This document shows, piece after piece, positions 8,046 to 15,092 of a stretch of DNA of 17,119 bases (positions are counted from its first letter, which is position 1; each line of letters opens with the position of its first letter). This stretch comes from Oceanospirillaceae bacterium. Lineage in GTDB: Bacteria > Pseudomonadota > Gammaproteobacteria > Pseudomonadales > Balneatricaceae. The notes beneath the pieces are model-generated. The model was not told the origin of the DNA. It made no database searches and saw nothing but the letters and a program-made list of their open reading frames with translations. The stretch spans positions 709-17,827 of the forward strand of contig DPHB01000047.1 of assembly GCA_003521845.1 (NCBI GenBank), given 5' to 3'. The translations under genes and the position numbers were made by a program.

Positions 8046-9057
8046 TATCTTCGCTGTTACCTTGTTGGGCGCAGCCTTAGTGGCTGGTTCTGCTCAAGCG
8101 CAAGACAGCAAGTATAATTTTGGTGCGCCTGCTAGTGCTGAAGAAATCGCTGGTTGGGATATTGATATTCGTCCGGACGGCATGGGCTTGCCTGTAGGTA
8201 GCGGTAACGCTATGGATGGTGAAGAGGAATATGAAGTACAGTGTGCGGCATGTCACGGTGTATTTGGTGAAGGCGAAGGTCGTTGGCCAGTATTGGTTGG
8301 CGGCGAAGGCACCTTGGCTGATGAGCGTCCAGTGAAAACCGTGGGTAGCTATTGGCCTTATGCCAGTACTTTGTTTGACTACATTCGTCGATCCATGCCT
8401 TTCCCTGCACCGATGAGCTTGTCCGACCAGCAGGTGTATGATATTACCGCCTACGTTCTCTATATGAACGAAATCATCGAAGAAGATTTTGAATTGTCCA
8501 ACGAAAATTTGGCCGGCGTCAAAATGCCTAACGAAGCTAACTTCTTTGTCGATGATCGTCCAGACGTACAGAACCCACGTTGCATGGCCGATTGTGCTGA
8601 CCCTAGCACTATGATGCTAGCTAGCTCGCTGGCTGGTGTTACTCCAATTGGTCACTTTGTTGATGGTGCTGATGCGCCGGCAGCATCGCACGAAGGTCAG
8701 CATGACCTAGAAGCACAAAAAGAAGCAGACCGTAAAGCTGATATTACCGGTGAAGAAGTTGTAGCCAGCCATGCGGCTGAACCTGCGGCTATGAGCGCCC
8801 AAGCGCAAGCTGGTGAAGCGGTGTATAAAGGGGCTTGTTTTGTATGTCACGATTCTGGTCTAGCTGGTGCACCAAAAGTTGGTGATGCGGCTATTTGGAC
8901 TGAGCGTGTCGGGCAAGGTATGGATCTGCTTGTCAGCCATGCTTTGCATGGGTACAGTGGCAGTGCAGGTGTTATGCCACCGAAAGGTGGCCGTATGGAC
9001 CTGAGTGACGAAGCGGTCACCGACGCTGTATACTTTATGGTGGAATCATCCCACTAA
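8029..9057 (+). CDS. soxD: SoxD, diheme c-type cytochrome subunit of SoxCD
   Basis: SoxD takes electrons from the SoxC molybdenum site and passes them to a soluble cytochrome c. The 342-residue product has a Sec signal (cleavage after SAQA, residue 24) and two separate heme domains. The first has CAACH (72-76) with GEGRWPVLVGGEGTL and the candidate ligand region RSMPFPAPMSLSDQQVYD. The second, after an acidic Ala-rich linker (about 215-260), has CFVCH (270-274) and MPPKGG (316-321) and closely resembles cytochrome c5. Two extra cysteines, RCMADC (185-189), precede the linker and could form a disulfide. The ATG at 8029 lies inside the soxC end and is preceded by AGGAGAGG, so soxC and soxD translation is probably coupled. 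A hairpin follows the stop. Confidence 0.95.
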   Translation: MFKLPNIFAVTLLGAALVAGSAQAQDSKYNFGAPASAEEIAGWDIDIRPDGMGLPVGSGNAMDGEEEYEVQCAACHGVFGEGEGRWPVLVGGEGTLADERPVKTVGSYWPYASTLFDYIRRSMPFPAPMSLSDQQVYDITAYVLYMNEIIEEDFELSNENLAGVKMPNEANFFVDDRPDVQNPRCMADCADPSTMMLASSLAGVTPIGHFVDGADAPAASHEGQHDLEAQKEADRKADITGEEVVASHAAEPAAMSAQAQAGEAVYKGACFVCHDSGLAGAPKVGDAAIWTERVGQGMDLLVSHALHGYSGSAGVMPPKGGRMDLSDEAVTDAVYFMVESSH

Positions 9058-9066
9058 CGAATCATG

Positions 9067-9090
9067 CTGCCGAGGCACGAGTCTCGGCAG
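9067..9090 (+). other. Intercistronic RNA hairpin between soxD and soxX
   Basis: CTGCCGAG (9067-9074), an 8-base loop and CTCGGCAG (9083-9090) form a perfect 8-bp stem, extendable by G-T pairs. The downstream run is interrupted (TGTTGATATTTTTGAG), so it would be a partial terminator at best, or an RNA-stability element setting the ratio of soxCD to soxXYZA. A second smaller hairpin, GCCAA-N7-TTGGC (9118-9134), lies just before the soxX ribosome binding site. Confidence 0.5.
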
Positions 9091-9151
9091 TGTTGATATT
9101 TTTGAGTCCGCTCTATAGCCAATCGAGAGTTGGCGCTAATGAGGAAGAACT

Positions 9152-9511
9152 ATGCGCAAAAACATAAGGATAAAGCACGCATTACTAGGTTTGCTATTGG
9201 CTGGAGCAACCACAGTTGCTGCTGCGGATGCCGACCTAGAAGCGAAGGGCAAATCCCTTTATTTGAACAAGAAGAAGGGTAACTGTATCGCCTGTCATAT
9301 GATTAATGACCCAGATGCTAAGTTGCCTGGTCTGCAGGGCCCACCTATCGTGGCTATGCAAGCCCGATTCCCTGATGTGAAGCAGCTACGTGCTCAGATT
9401 TGGGACGCTACTGTGAAAAACCCTGCAACCATCATGCCTCCATTCGGCCGTCACTGGATTTTGTCTGAAGACGAAATTGACGCTGTTGTAGCTTACATTT
9501 ATAAATTTTAG
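9152..9511 (+). CDS. soxX: SoxX, monoheme c-type cytochrome
   Basis: SoxX pairs with SoxA to form the cytochrome that oxidatively joins thiosulfate to the SoxY cysteine in the periplasm. The 119-residue product is short and compact: Sec signal peptide (cleavage near VAAA, residue 24), GKSLYLNKKKGNCIACHMI with the CIACH heme site (45-49), a conserved GLQGPPIVAMQARFPD stretch, and IMPPFGRH with Met95 as the likely axial ligand. The ATG follows GAGGAAG at 9141-9147. Together with a monoheme SoxA and the soxK-like gene after soxA, this points to the SoxXAK type of complex. Confidence 0.95.
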   Translation: MRKNIRIKHALLGLLLAGATTVAAADADLEAKGKSLYLNKKKGNCIACHMINDPDAKLPGLQGPPIVAMQARFPDVKQLRAQIWDATVKNPATIMPPFGRHWILSEDEIDAVVAYIYKF

Positions 9512-9542
9512 TACCACTACGGGATAACCAGAGGATTAACCG

Positions 9543-9998
9543 ATGATTAGTAGAAGAAGTGTTTTAAAAGCCGTATTTACTGGCGGCGCAATTGCAGGCC
9601 TAGGTGTAATGATGCCTAAAGTTGCGCTTGCAGCATGGAATAAGACAGCATTTGATACCGATAACCAAGACACAGCAATGGGCGCCCTGTATGACAGTGC
9701 TCCTGCTGCGAGTGCTGAAGTAAACCTAAAAGCGCCAGATATCGCAGAAAACGGTGCTGTTGTACCAGTAACTGTATCTAGCTCTATGTCTGATGTTAAG
9801 AGCATCGCTGTATTTGTTGAAGGCAACCCTAACCCACTGGCTGCTCAGTTCATGATCCCTGCCGGCACTAAGGCCGAAGTATCTTGCCGTATTCGTATGG
9901 GTAAGACTTCTGCAGTAACTGCTGTAGTAGAAACTGCATCAGGTCTGTTTAGTGCTTCTAAGGAAGTGAAAGTCACCATCGGTGGCTGTGGCGGTTAA
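9543..9998 (+). CDS. soxY: SoxY, sulfur-carrier subunit of SoxYZ
   Basis: SoxY carries pathway intermediates covalently on a C-terminal swinging-arm cysteine. Here the protein ends GGCGG, with Cys149 of 151 residues, exactly as expected. The N-terminus is a Tat signal (SRRSVLK at 3-9, hydrophobic GGAIAGLGVMM, cleavage near ALA-AW), consistent with export of the folded SoxYZ heterodimer, since SoxZ has no signal of its own. The mature part shows the family pattern IKAPDIAENGAVVPV-like (here LKAPDIAENGAVVPV), then AVFVEGNPNPLAAQF and RIRMGKTSAVTAVVE. GAGGA at 9531-9535 supports the ATG. soxZ follows after 21 bases. Confidence 0.97.
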   Translation: MISRRSVLKAVFTGGAIAGLGVMMPKVALAAWNKTAFDTDNQDTAMGALYDSAPAASAEVNLKAPDIAENGAVVPVTVSSSMSDVKSIAVFVEGNPNPLAAQFMIPAGTKAEVSCRIRMGKTSAVTAVVETASGLFSASKEVKVTIGGCGG

Positions 9999-10019
9999 TA
10001 GGAAATAGGAGAAAGAACA

Positions 10020-10334
10020 ATGGCTAAAGGTATTATTCGCGCCAAAGCTAAGGCTAAGAATGGCAGCACTTCCGTAAAAATCATGGCAAAGCACGCTATG
10101 GAAACCGGAAACCGTAAAGACAAGAAAGGTCAAAAGATCCCTGCACAGTACATTCAGACTATGTCTGTAGCGTACAACGGTAAGCAGGTAATGGAAGCTC
10201 ACATGGGTACTGCTGTATCCAAGAACCCATACTTGGCCTTCACGTTTGAAGGCGGCGCCAAGGGCGACGCTCTAGAAATCACCTGGACTGAGAACACAGG
10301 TACTTCTAGCACCGAAACAGCGAAAGTTCGCTAA
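10020..10334 (+). CDS. soxZ: SoxZ, partner subunit of SoxYZ
   Basis: The 104-residue beta-sandwich protein has the family's hallmark stretches: VKIMAKHAMETGNRKDKKG near residues 19-37, then IPAQYIQTM, and a late NPYLAFTFEGGAKGD. It lacks cysteine and any export signal, as usual; it crosses the membrane by riding with Tat-exported SoxY. SoxZ shapes the surface that docks SoxAX, SoxB and SoxCD to the SoxY arm. AGGAGAAAG at 10007-10015 precedes the ATG. Size and position directly after soxY are standard. Confidence 0.97.
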   Translation: MAKGIIRAKAKAKNGSTSVKIMAKHAMETGNRKDKKGQKIPAQYIQTMSVAYNGKQVMEAHMGTAVSKNPYLAFTFEGGAKGDALEITWTENTGTSSTETAKVR

Positions 10335-10363
10335 ATCGAAACTCTGAGCATGAGGCATCAGGT

Positions 10364-11224
10364 ATGAAAATAATAACATCTTTACTGGTCGGCGCATCTA
10401 TGGCGCTGGTAGCCGGTATGAGTAGTGCCGCAAGCACAGGCAATACATTGGCAACAGTTGATCCAGAAGCGGATCGCTTAGCTCTAGTCGCTTATTTCCA
10501 AAAGCGTTTTCCGCAAGTGGAAATGGACGATTATGCCAATGGTATTTATGCTTTGGATGCGGCCTCACGCGCTCAATGGGAAGAAATGGAAGAGTTTCCT
10601 CCTTACGAGTTTGATATTGAAGCTGGCGAAGAAATGTTTAATACGCCATTTGCAAACGGTAAGTCTTATGCTGACTGTTTTGACAATGGTGGTATTGGTA
10701 TTCGTCAAAACTTCCCGTATTGGAGTGATGAACAGGATCGAGTGGTAACACTTGAACTAGCTATCAACCAGTGTCGCGAAGCGAACGGTGAGAAGAAATT
10801 GAAGTGGAAGAAGGGCAAAATTGCTCAAATCTCTGCTTACATGGCTTCTACCTCTACAGGTAACGTAATTGACGTTCAGATTCCAAACGACAAGGCCAAG
10901 GCTGCTTACCTTGATGGTAAGGCACAGTTTTATTCGCGTCGTGGTCAGTTGAACATGAGTTGTGCAAACTGCCACGTACAGGGTGTAAACATTCCTATTC
11001 GTGCTGACCGTACCAGCCCAACCTTGGGTCACGTAACACACTTCCCTGTGTTCCGTTCTAAGTGGGGTGAGTTAGGTACCTTGCACCGTCGTTACGGTGG
11101 TTGTCAGAACAACGTACGTGGTACGGCGCTGAAAGCACAGGGTGAAGAATACAGTAATCTGGAATTCTTTATGAGTTATATGTCCAACGGCCTAGAAGTT
11201 AACGGCCCTGGCTCTCGTAAATAA
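10364..11224 (+). CDS. soxA: SoxA, monoheme c-type cytochrome / L-cysteine S-thiosulfotransferase subunit
   Basis: SoxA holds the active site that forms the disulfide between thiosulfate and SoxY. The 286-residue product has a Sec signal (cleavage after SSA, about residue 22). Its C-terminal domain carries the one heme site, CANCH (200-204), and YGGCQNN with Cys247, the cysteine that in known SoxA ligates the heme as a persulfide. In the N-terminal domain the second heme motif of diheme SoxA is absent; only Cys105 (YADCFDNGG) and Cys137 (INQCREANG) remain, which in monoheme SoxA form a disulfide. So this is the monoheme type. The spacing GAGG to ATG is 8 bases. The soxK-like gene follows after a 20-base gap. 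Confidence 0.96.
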   Translation: MKIITSLLVGASMALVAGMSSAASTGNTLATVDPEADRLALVAYFQKRFPQVEMDDYANGIYALDAASRAQWEEMEEFPPYEFDIEAGEEMFNTPFANGKSYADCFDNGGIGIRQNFPYWSDEQDRVVTLELAINQCREANGEKKLKWKKGKIAQISAYMASTSTGNVIDVQIPNDKAKAAYLDGKAQFYSRRGQLNMSCANCHVQGVNIPIRADRTSPTLGHVTHFPVFRSKWGELGTLHRRYGGCQNNVRGTALKAQGEEYSNLEFFMSYMSNGLEVNGPGSRK

Positions 11225-11244
11225 TCAAGGTGAGGAGAAAAATC

Positions 11245-11667
11245 ATGAAAAAGTATTTGCCTCTAGTAGCCGCTTTGGTTCTGAGTTCTGGCACTGTAGC
11301 AGCACAAAGTTTTGACGATGCTTTCAATTCCCAGCGTGCCCTACACGGTAACGGTCATACTTTCACTTTTGAAGGTCAAGACTACACCACCGATCATCCC
11401 GAAGAGCTGGAAGCTGCTGCTGACGCTACGGAAGCCAATGCCAAGGCATTGATTGCTTCTGCTAAAGCTAAGCGTAAAGAAGTTATCGCTATCGGTTACG
11501 ATTGGACCCTAACTAAGGGTATCCTGAAGAGCGCTGATAAAGCTCTGAAGGCGGGTGATTTCCAGAAGGCCATGAATCTAGCTGCACAAGCTAAGTATCA
11601 TGCGCGTATGGGTATCTCTCAATATCATAGTTCTGCGCAAGAATGGATTAACATCGTACCGCAGTAA
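11245..11667 (+). CDS. soxK: SoxK-like SoxXA-binding protein with extra N-terminal segment
   Basis: The 140-residue exported protein (Sec signal, cleavage after VAA-Q at about 20-21) sits directly after soxA. Its second half (about 57-130) is predicted to be an alpha-helical hairpin: Ala/Lys-rich AKALIASAKAKRKEV, then GYDWTLTKGILKSADKALKAGDFQKAMNLAAQAK in two pieces around AGDF. This matches what I recall of SoxK/SAXB proteins, which bind SoxXA, raise its activity and stabilise it (GYEWRDTGK-like motif followed by GDF-x-KA). Residues 21-56, with HTFTFEGQDYTTDHP, are a feature I do not recognise in SoxK. I chose the ATG at 11245, preceded by GAGGAGAAAA, over a GTG at 11230 that overlaps that ribosome binding site. 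Identity rests on the helical motif and position, so moderate. Confidence 0.65.
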   Translation: MKKYLPLVAALVLSSGTVAAQSFDDAFNSQRALHGNGHTFTFEGQDYTTDHPEELEAAADATEANAKALIASAKAKRKEVIAIGYDWTLTKGILKSADKALKAGDFQKAMNLAAQAKYHARMGISQYHSSAQEWINIVPQ

Positions 11668-11676
11668 TTGTGATTT

Positions 11677-11696
11677 AGGAGAGCTATATCTCTTCT
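11677..11696 (+). other. RNA hairpin 1 in the soxK-like 3' UTR
   Basis: AGGAGAG (11677-11683), loop CTATAT, CTCTTCT (11690-11696) pair over 7 bp with one G-U. It starts ten bases after the stop codon. The AGGAG itself resembles a ribosome binding site but no start codon follows at a useful distance, so it is better read as a stem. Confidence 0.4.
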
Positions 11697-11727
11697 AAGC
11701 AGCAGAGCCAATCTCGCTGCATATTAT

Positions 11728-11758
11728 CGCCGGGGTTCTCATTTGAGGGCACCCGGCG
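11728..11758 (+). other. RNA hairpin 2 (strong GC stem) in the soxK-like 3' UTR
   Basis: CGCCGGG (11728-11734) pairs perfectly with CCCGGCG (11752-11758); an inner CTCA/TGAG stem (11738-11741, 11744-11747) can stack within the loop. No T run follows (CATTAAATTC), so this is not a standard terminator. It lies 14 bases before the terminator hairpin. Confidence 0.5.
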
Positions 11759-11771
11759 CATTAAATTCAAT

Positions 11772-11804
11772 TGGCTTGTGCGGTCAAACGTACAGGCCAT
11801 TTTT
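11772..11804 (+). terminator. Rho-independent terminator of the soxCDXYZAK operon
   Basis: TGGCTTGTGCG (11772-11782), loop GTCAAA, CGTACAGGCCA (11789-11799) form an 11-bp stem with two G-U pairs, followed by TTTTT (11800-11804). It separates soxA/soxK from soxB and implies that soxB has its own promoter. Confidence 0.7.
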
Positions 11805-11822
11805 ATGTTTATAAACAGCTTA

Positions 11823-11836
11823 GTTATAAGCTTATA
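11823..11836. promoter_or_regulatory. Palindrome GTTATAAGCTTATA before soxB
   Basis: The 14-base core TTATAAGCTTATAA (11824-11837) is a perfect palindrome, preceded by an extra half-site AGCTTA (11817-11822). The same GTTATAAGCTTATA occurs before the rhodanese gene at 15093-15106. It lies after the operon terminator and 20 bases before the soxB ATG, and contains TATAAT (11833-11838) as a possible -10 box, but no good -35 box stands at 17 bases. Either a shared promoter core or an operator. Confidence 0.5.
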
Positions 11837-11855
11837 ATTAACAGGTACTAGTATA

Positions 11856-13616
11856 ATGTCGACTAGCAGACGTGATTTTGCCCGTATGATGGGTTTGGCC
11901 GCCGCGGCGGGTGTATTGCCACAGCAAGGATTTGCCGCCAAGAAACAAACCGGCGATTTTTACGAAGTTCCCAACTACGGTAATGCCCGTCTGTTGCACA
12001 TGACTGACTGTCACGGTCAGCTAAACCCTGTTTATTTCCGCGAGCCTAGCATTAACCTAGGTATCGGCCCGGCTTATGGTAAGCCTCCCCATGTGGTCGG
12101 TAATCGATTCTTGAGTCATTTTGGTATCGAATCTGGTTCTTTAGAAGAATACGCATTTACCTACTTAAATTTCGAAGATGCGGCCTTGCAGTACGGTAAA
12201 GTAGGTGGTTTTGCGCACTTAAAGACCTTGGTAGACCAGCTACGCGGTTCCTACGGTAGTGAAAATACCTTGTTGGTAGACGGCGGTGATACTTGGCAAG
12301 GTTCCGGTATTAACGTTAAAACCAATGGTATGGATATGGTGCGCGCCTGTAATTTATTGGGTGTTGATATCATGACTGGTCACTGGGAATTTACCTACCA
12401 CCAGCAACAAATACTGAGCAACATTGCGGAATTTAACGGTGAATTCCTAGCGCAAAACGTACTTGTGACTGAAGATGCGTTGTTTGACGGTGCTGACGAA
12501 TACATCTACGACGAAGACAGTATGCGCGTATTCAAGCCATACAGCATTCGAGAGATGGGTGGCGCTCGTGTTGCCATTATTGGTCAAGCCTTCCCGCGTA
12601 CCAAGATTGCTAACCCAGCTCGCTTTATCCCAGACTGGAGCTTCGACATCAATGATGACATGCTGCAGGAATTGGTTGATGACCTGCGCGAAAATCAGGG
12701 CGTTGATGCCGTAGTGGTACTATCTCACAACGGTATGGACGTGGACGTTGCCATGGCACAGCGTGTATCTGGTATCGACGCTATCTTGGGTGGTCACACT
12801 CACGATGGTATGCCAGCACCGACACGCGTAAAGAACAATGGCCGCACTACCTTGGTTTGTAACGTTGGCTCCAACGGCAAGTTCCTAGGTGTGTTGGATT
12901 TGGATATTGGCAAGGGTAAGGTTAACGGCTTCCAGTACCGCTTGTTACCAGTCTTTTCTGATATTCTGCCCGCTGACAAAGAAATGGCGGCCTTGGTTGC
13001 TGCAGAGCGCGCACCATACGCGGCATGGATGGACGAAGAATTGGCAGTCGCTGATGAAGTTTTATACCGTCGTGGTAACTTCAACGGTACGTTTGACCAG
13101 GTGATCTGTGATGCTCTACGTGACCATTACGATGCACAAATCTCTCTATCTCCAGGTTTCCGTTGGGGTACCAGCGTATTGAAGGGACAAACCGTGACTA
13201 TGGAACGGGTGTTGGACCAAACAGCTACCACCTATTCTGAAACCTATATGCGAGAAATGACCGGCGCTGACATCAAGCTTATTCTTGAAGATGTAGCGGA
13301 TAACATCTTTAACCCAGAACCCTACCTACAGTCTGGTGGTGATATGGTGCGTTTGGGCGGTTTGGATTACCGTTGTGATCCGTTGGCGCCAATGGGAAGT
13401 CGTATTGATGAAATGCGCCTAGATAATGGTGAATTGATTGAAGCCAGCAAGAGCTATTCGGTAGCCGGTTGGGCTACTGTGGGTTCTAAGTCTGAAGGTG
13501 CGCAAATTTGGGATGTGACGGCCGACTACCTACGTAAAACACAAGATGTACGTATCGACAAGTTGAATACGCCAGTGCTAAAGAACGTTGCTGGTAACCC
13601 AGGTTACAAAGCGTAA
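11856..13616 (+). CDS. soxB: SoxB, thiosulfohydrolase (dimanganese)
   Basis: SoxB hydrolyses the terminal sulfone from SoxY-Cys-S-SO3 to release sulfate. The 586-residue product is in the family's usual size range. It has a Tat signal (SRRDFARMMG, RR at 5-6; cleavage near GFAA), then the metallophosphatase-type metal motifs in order: LLHMTDCHGQL (Asp51, His53), VDGGDTWQGSG (Asp144 region), GHWEFTY (His176), VVLSHNGMDVD and ILGGHTHDGMP. The C-terminal 5'-nucleotidase-like domain (about 375-560) includes the substrate-binding stretch DQVICDALRDHYDAQISLSPGF in two parts. The ATG at 11856 is preceded only by a weak CAGG at 11842-11845. Its upstream terminator and palindrome indicate separate transcription; a strong terminator follows. 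Confidence 0.98.
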   Translation: MSTSRRDFARMMGLAAAAGVLPQQGFAAKKQTGDFYEVPNYGNARLLHMTDCHGQLNPVYFREPSINLGIGPAYGKPPHVVGNRFLSHFGIESGSLEEYAFTYLNFEDAALQYGKVGGFAHLKTLVDQLRGSYGSENTLLVDGGDTWQGSGINVKTNGMDMVRACNLLGVDIMTGHWEFTYHQQQILSNIAEFNGEFLAQNVLVTEDALFDGADEYIYDEDSMRVFKPYSIREMGGARVAIIGQAFPRTKIANPARFIPDWSFDINDDMLQELVDDLRENQGVDAVVVLSHNGMDVDVAMAQRVSGIDAILGGHTHDGMPAPTRVKNNGRTTLVCNVGSNGKFLGVLDLDIGKGKVNGFQYRLLPVFSDILPADKEMAALVAAERAPYAAWMDEELAVADEVLYRRGNFNGTFDQVICDALRDHYDAQISLSPGFRWGTSVLKGQTVTMERVLDQTATTYSETYMREMTGADIKLILEDVADNIFNPEPYLQSGGDMVRLGGLDYRCDPLAPMGSRIDEMRLDNGELIEASKSYSVAGWATVGSKSEGAQIWDVTADYLRKTQDVRIDKLNTPVLKNVAGNPGYKA

Positions 13617-13632
13617 GCGTTAACAAAAACCT

Positions 13633-13659
13633 AAAAGGCCTCATTATTGAGGCCTTTTT
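13633..13659 (+). terminator. Strong Rho-independent terminator after soxB
   Basis: AAAAGGCCTCA (13633-13643), loop TTAT and TGAGGCCTTTT (13648-13658) form a perfect 11-bp stem with the trailing T run (to 13659). The next gene starts only 18 bases later, so it either relies on read-through or has a promoter inside soxB. Confidence 0.9.
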
Positions 13660-13676
13660 CCGTTAGGAGAGAACAC

Positions 13677-14570
13677 ATGAAAAACATACTGATTTCTACT
13701 CTGTTAGGTTTAGGCCTATTGGTTAATTCTGCCGCGCAAGCTGAAGAAATTGTCATCAAGCCAGATGCCCTGACCTTGAATGCCAAGCTGTCTGTTGCTA
13801 ATGGTGACATCACTAGTGGCCCTATGGTGTTGTTGTTGCACGGCACCTTAGCTCACAATGACATGGAAATAATTGCCACCTTGCAAGAGCTTATGGCTGA
13901 TGAAGAAATTAACAGCCTAGCACCCAACCTAAGCTTGGGTGTGGATAACCGCCATGGCGTTTATGATTGTGAAACTGATCATGTGCATAAGCATGAAGAC
14001 GCTGTGACAGAATTGGGCTATTGGGTAGACTGGTTGAAGGCTCAAGGTGTTGAGCAAGTACTGATAGCGGGTCACTCTCGTGGCGGTGGTCAAGTAGCAG
14101 CATACACTCGTAATGCGGATGCCGTTGTTAAGGGGCAGTTTTTGCTAGCACCTACGGATAGTATGCCTGCAGATCAGGCGGCAGGCTATGCAAGACGCTA
14201 CACGGTACCTTTAGCTGATAAGGTAGCAGAAGCCAAGGCATTGCCTGCGGACGGCTGGATGTCTGATAAGACGAGCTTCATCTATTGCTTGCGTGGTGGT
14301 AAGGTGTCAGCAGCTAGCTTCCTATCTTATTATGCGCCTCAAGCAACCCATAACACTGTGGAGTTGTTGCAAGGCCAAGCCTTGCCAACCATGATTGTTG
14401 CCGGTAGTGCCGATAAGGTAGTTGATAACTTGCCGGCCCAAGTTGAGGCTGCAGGCTTGCCGCAAGTGCGCTTTGAGCTGCTAGAAGATGCTGACCACTA
14501 TTTTCGTGATTTGTATGCCGACGAAGTGTTGGAATACATGCTGGAACAACTTGATGAGGTAATGCAGTAA
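13677..14570 (+). CDS. Periplasmic alpha/beta hydrolase of unknown role in the sox locus
   Basis: The 297-residue product has a Sec signal (MKNILISTLLGLGLLVNSAA, cleavage after AQA, residue 22) and an alpha/beta-hydrolase core. Visible are VLLLHGTLAHND (oxyanion region, 51-62), the nucleophile elbow AGHSRGGG with Ser134, GSADKVVD with Asp246 and DADHYFRD with His274, a complete plausible catalytic triad. Cys98 and Cys214 could form a disulfide. The substrate is not evident; I know of no hydrolase step in the Sox cycle other than SoxB. The start is the ATG at 13677 with AGGAGA at 13665-13670; an upstream TTG at 13647 would lie inside the terminator. The stop TAA overlaps the ATG of the thioredoxin gene (TAATG), so the pair is translationally coupled. 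Confidence 0.85.
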   Translation: MKNILISTLLGLGLLVNSAAQAEEIVIKPDALTLNAKLSVANGDITSGPMVLLLHGTLAHNDMEIIATLQELMADEEINSLAPNLSLGVDNRHGVYDCETDHVHKHEDAVTELGYWVDWLKAQGVEQVLIAGHSRGGGQVAAYTRNADAVVKGQFLLAPTDSMPADQAAGYARRYTVPLADKVAEAKALPADGWMSDKTSFIYCLRGGKVSAASFLSYYAPQATHNTVELLQGQALPTMIVAGSADKVVDNLPAQVEAAGLPQVRFELLEDADHYFRDLYADEVLEYMLEQLDEVMQ

Positions 14571-15028
14571 TGAAGAAGCTATTGCTTGTCGGTTTATTAT
14601 TACTGGCTAACGCAGTTAGCGCCGATCATTACACGCCTGAAACGTTTGAGGATGCCACTAAGCTTCCTCAAAATAAGCTTCTAGTGTTGCTTACAGAGAT
14701 CAGCAATTGTCCATATTGTAGTCAAATTAAGGAACAATTTTTGGGGCCGCTATCATTGGCTGCAGAATTTGGGCCCTATATTACCATTGCCAGTATTAAT
14801 CTAGAATCGTCCGAAAAACTAATTGGTTTTGATGGCAAGGCGGTAACTCAAGATAAGTGGGCACAACAGATGATGGGTGTTGATTTTTCTCCCACTGTGT
14901 TAATTTTAGACCCGAAAACAGGCCAACGCTTGACTGACGATTTGGTTGGTTTGGCAACCCCAGACTTCTATGGCTTCTATCTAGAACAGAATATTAATAA
15001 AGCCAAGCAGTCGTTAGCTATTGATTGA
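14570..15028 (+). CDS. soxW: SoxW-like periplasmic thioredoxin
   Basis: The 152-residue product has a Sec signal (cleavage after VSA, residue 18) and a thioredoxin fold with the redox motif CPYC (47-50) in TEISNCPYCSQI. The later VDFSPTVLILDPKTG supplies the cis-Pro (SPT) segment. It resembles SoxW-type thioredoxins, which keep sox thiols such as the SoxY cysteine reduced or rescue them from dead-end disulfides. SoxW normally depends on the membrane protein SoxV (a CcdA/DsbD relative) for electrons; no such gene lies here, so a general DsbD would have to serve. The ATG overlaps the preceding stop by one base. Family is firm; the SoxW name is by similarity and context. Confidence 0.75.
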   Translation: MKKLLLVGLLLLANAVSADHYTPETFEDATKLPQNKLLVLLTEISNCPYCSQIKEQFLGPLSLAAEFGPYITIASINLESSEKLIGFDGKAVTQDKWAQQMMGVDFSPTVLILDPKTGQRLTDDLVGLATPDFYGFYLEQNINKAKQSLAID

Positions 15029-15040
15029 ACTCAATTTTTT
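15020..15040 (+). terminator. Weak terminator candidate after the thioredoxin gene
   Basis: ATTGA (15020-15024), loop TTGAAC, TCAAT (15031-15035) then TTTTT gives a short AT-only stem followed by T residues. The stem is weak and overlaps the end of the coding region, so termination may be partial. Confidence 0.3.
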
Positions 15041-15092
15041 ACCGACATCAACTAAAGTATCAGACTGTTTTGATTGAATCTACGGGCTTACG

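Noticed and set aside
11677..11681. AGGAG as a ribosome binding site for a small gene after the soxK-like gene
   Set aside because: No start codon with an open frame of useful length follows at suitable spacing; the bases pair in a hairpin instead.
6557..11789. GGTCAAAC occurring both before soxC (6557-6564) and before soxB (11782-11789)
   Set aside because: The soxB copy spans the loop and stem edge of a convincing terminator, so the shared 8-mer is probably coincidence rather than a regulatory site.
11684..11941. An 85-codon minus-strand frame over the soxK 3' UTR and soxB start
   Set aside because: It is antisense to the soxB Tat signal region and to the terminator hairpins, with no recognisable motif.
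13647..13676. TTG at 13647 as start of the alpha/beta hydrolase
   Set aside because: It lies inside the terminator loop and would put a charged stretch before a clean signal peptide; the ATG at 13677 has AGGAGA.
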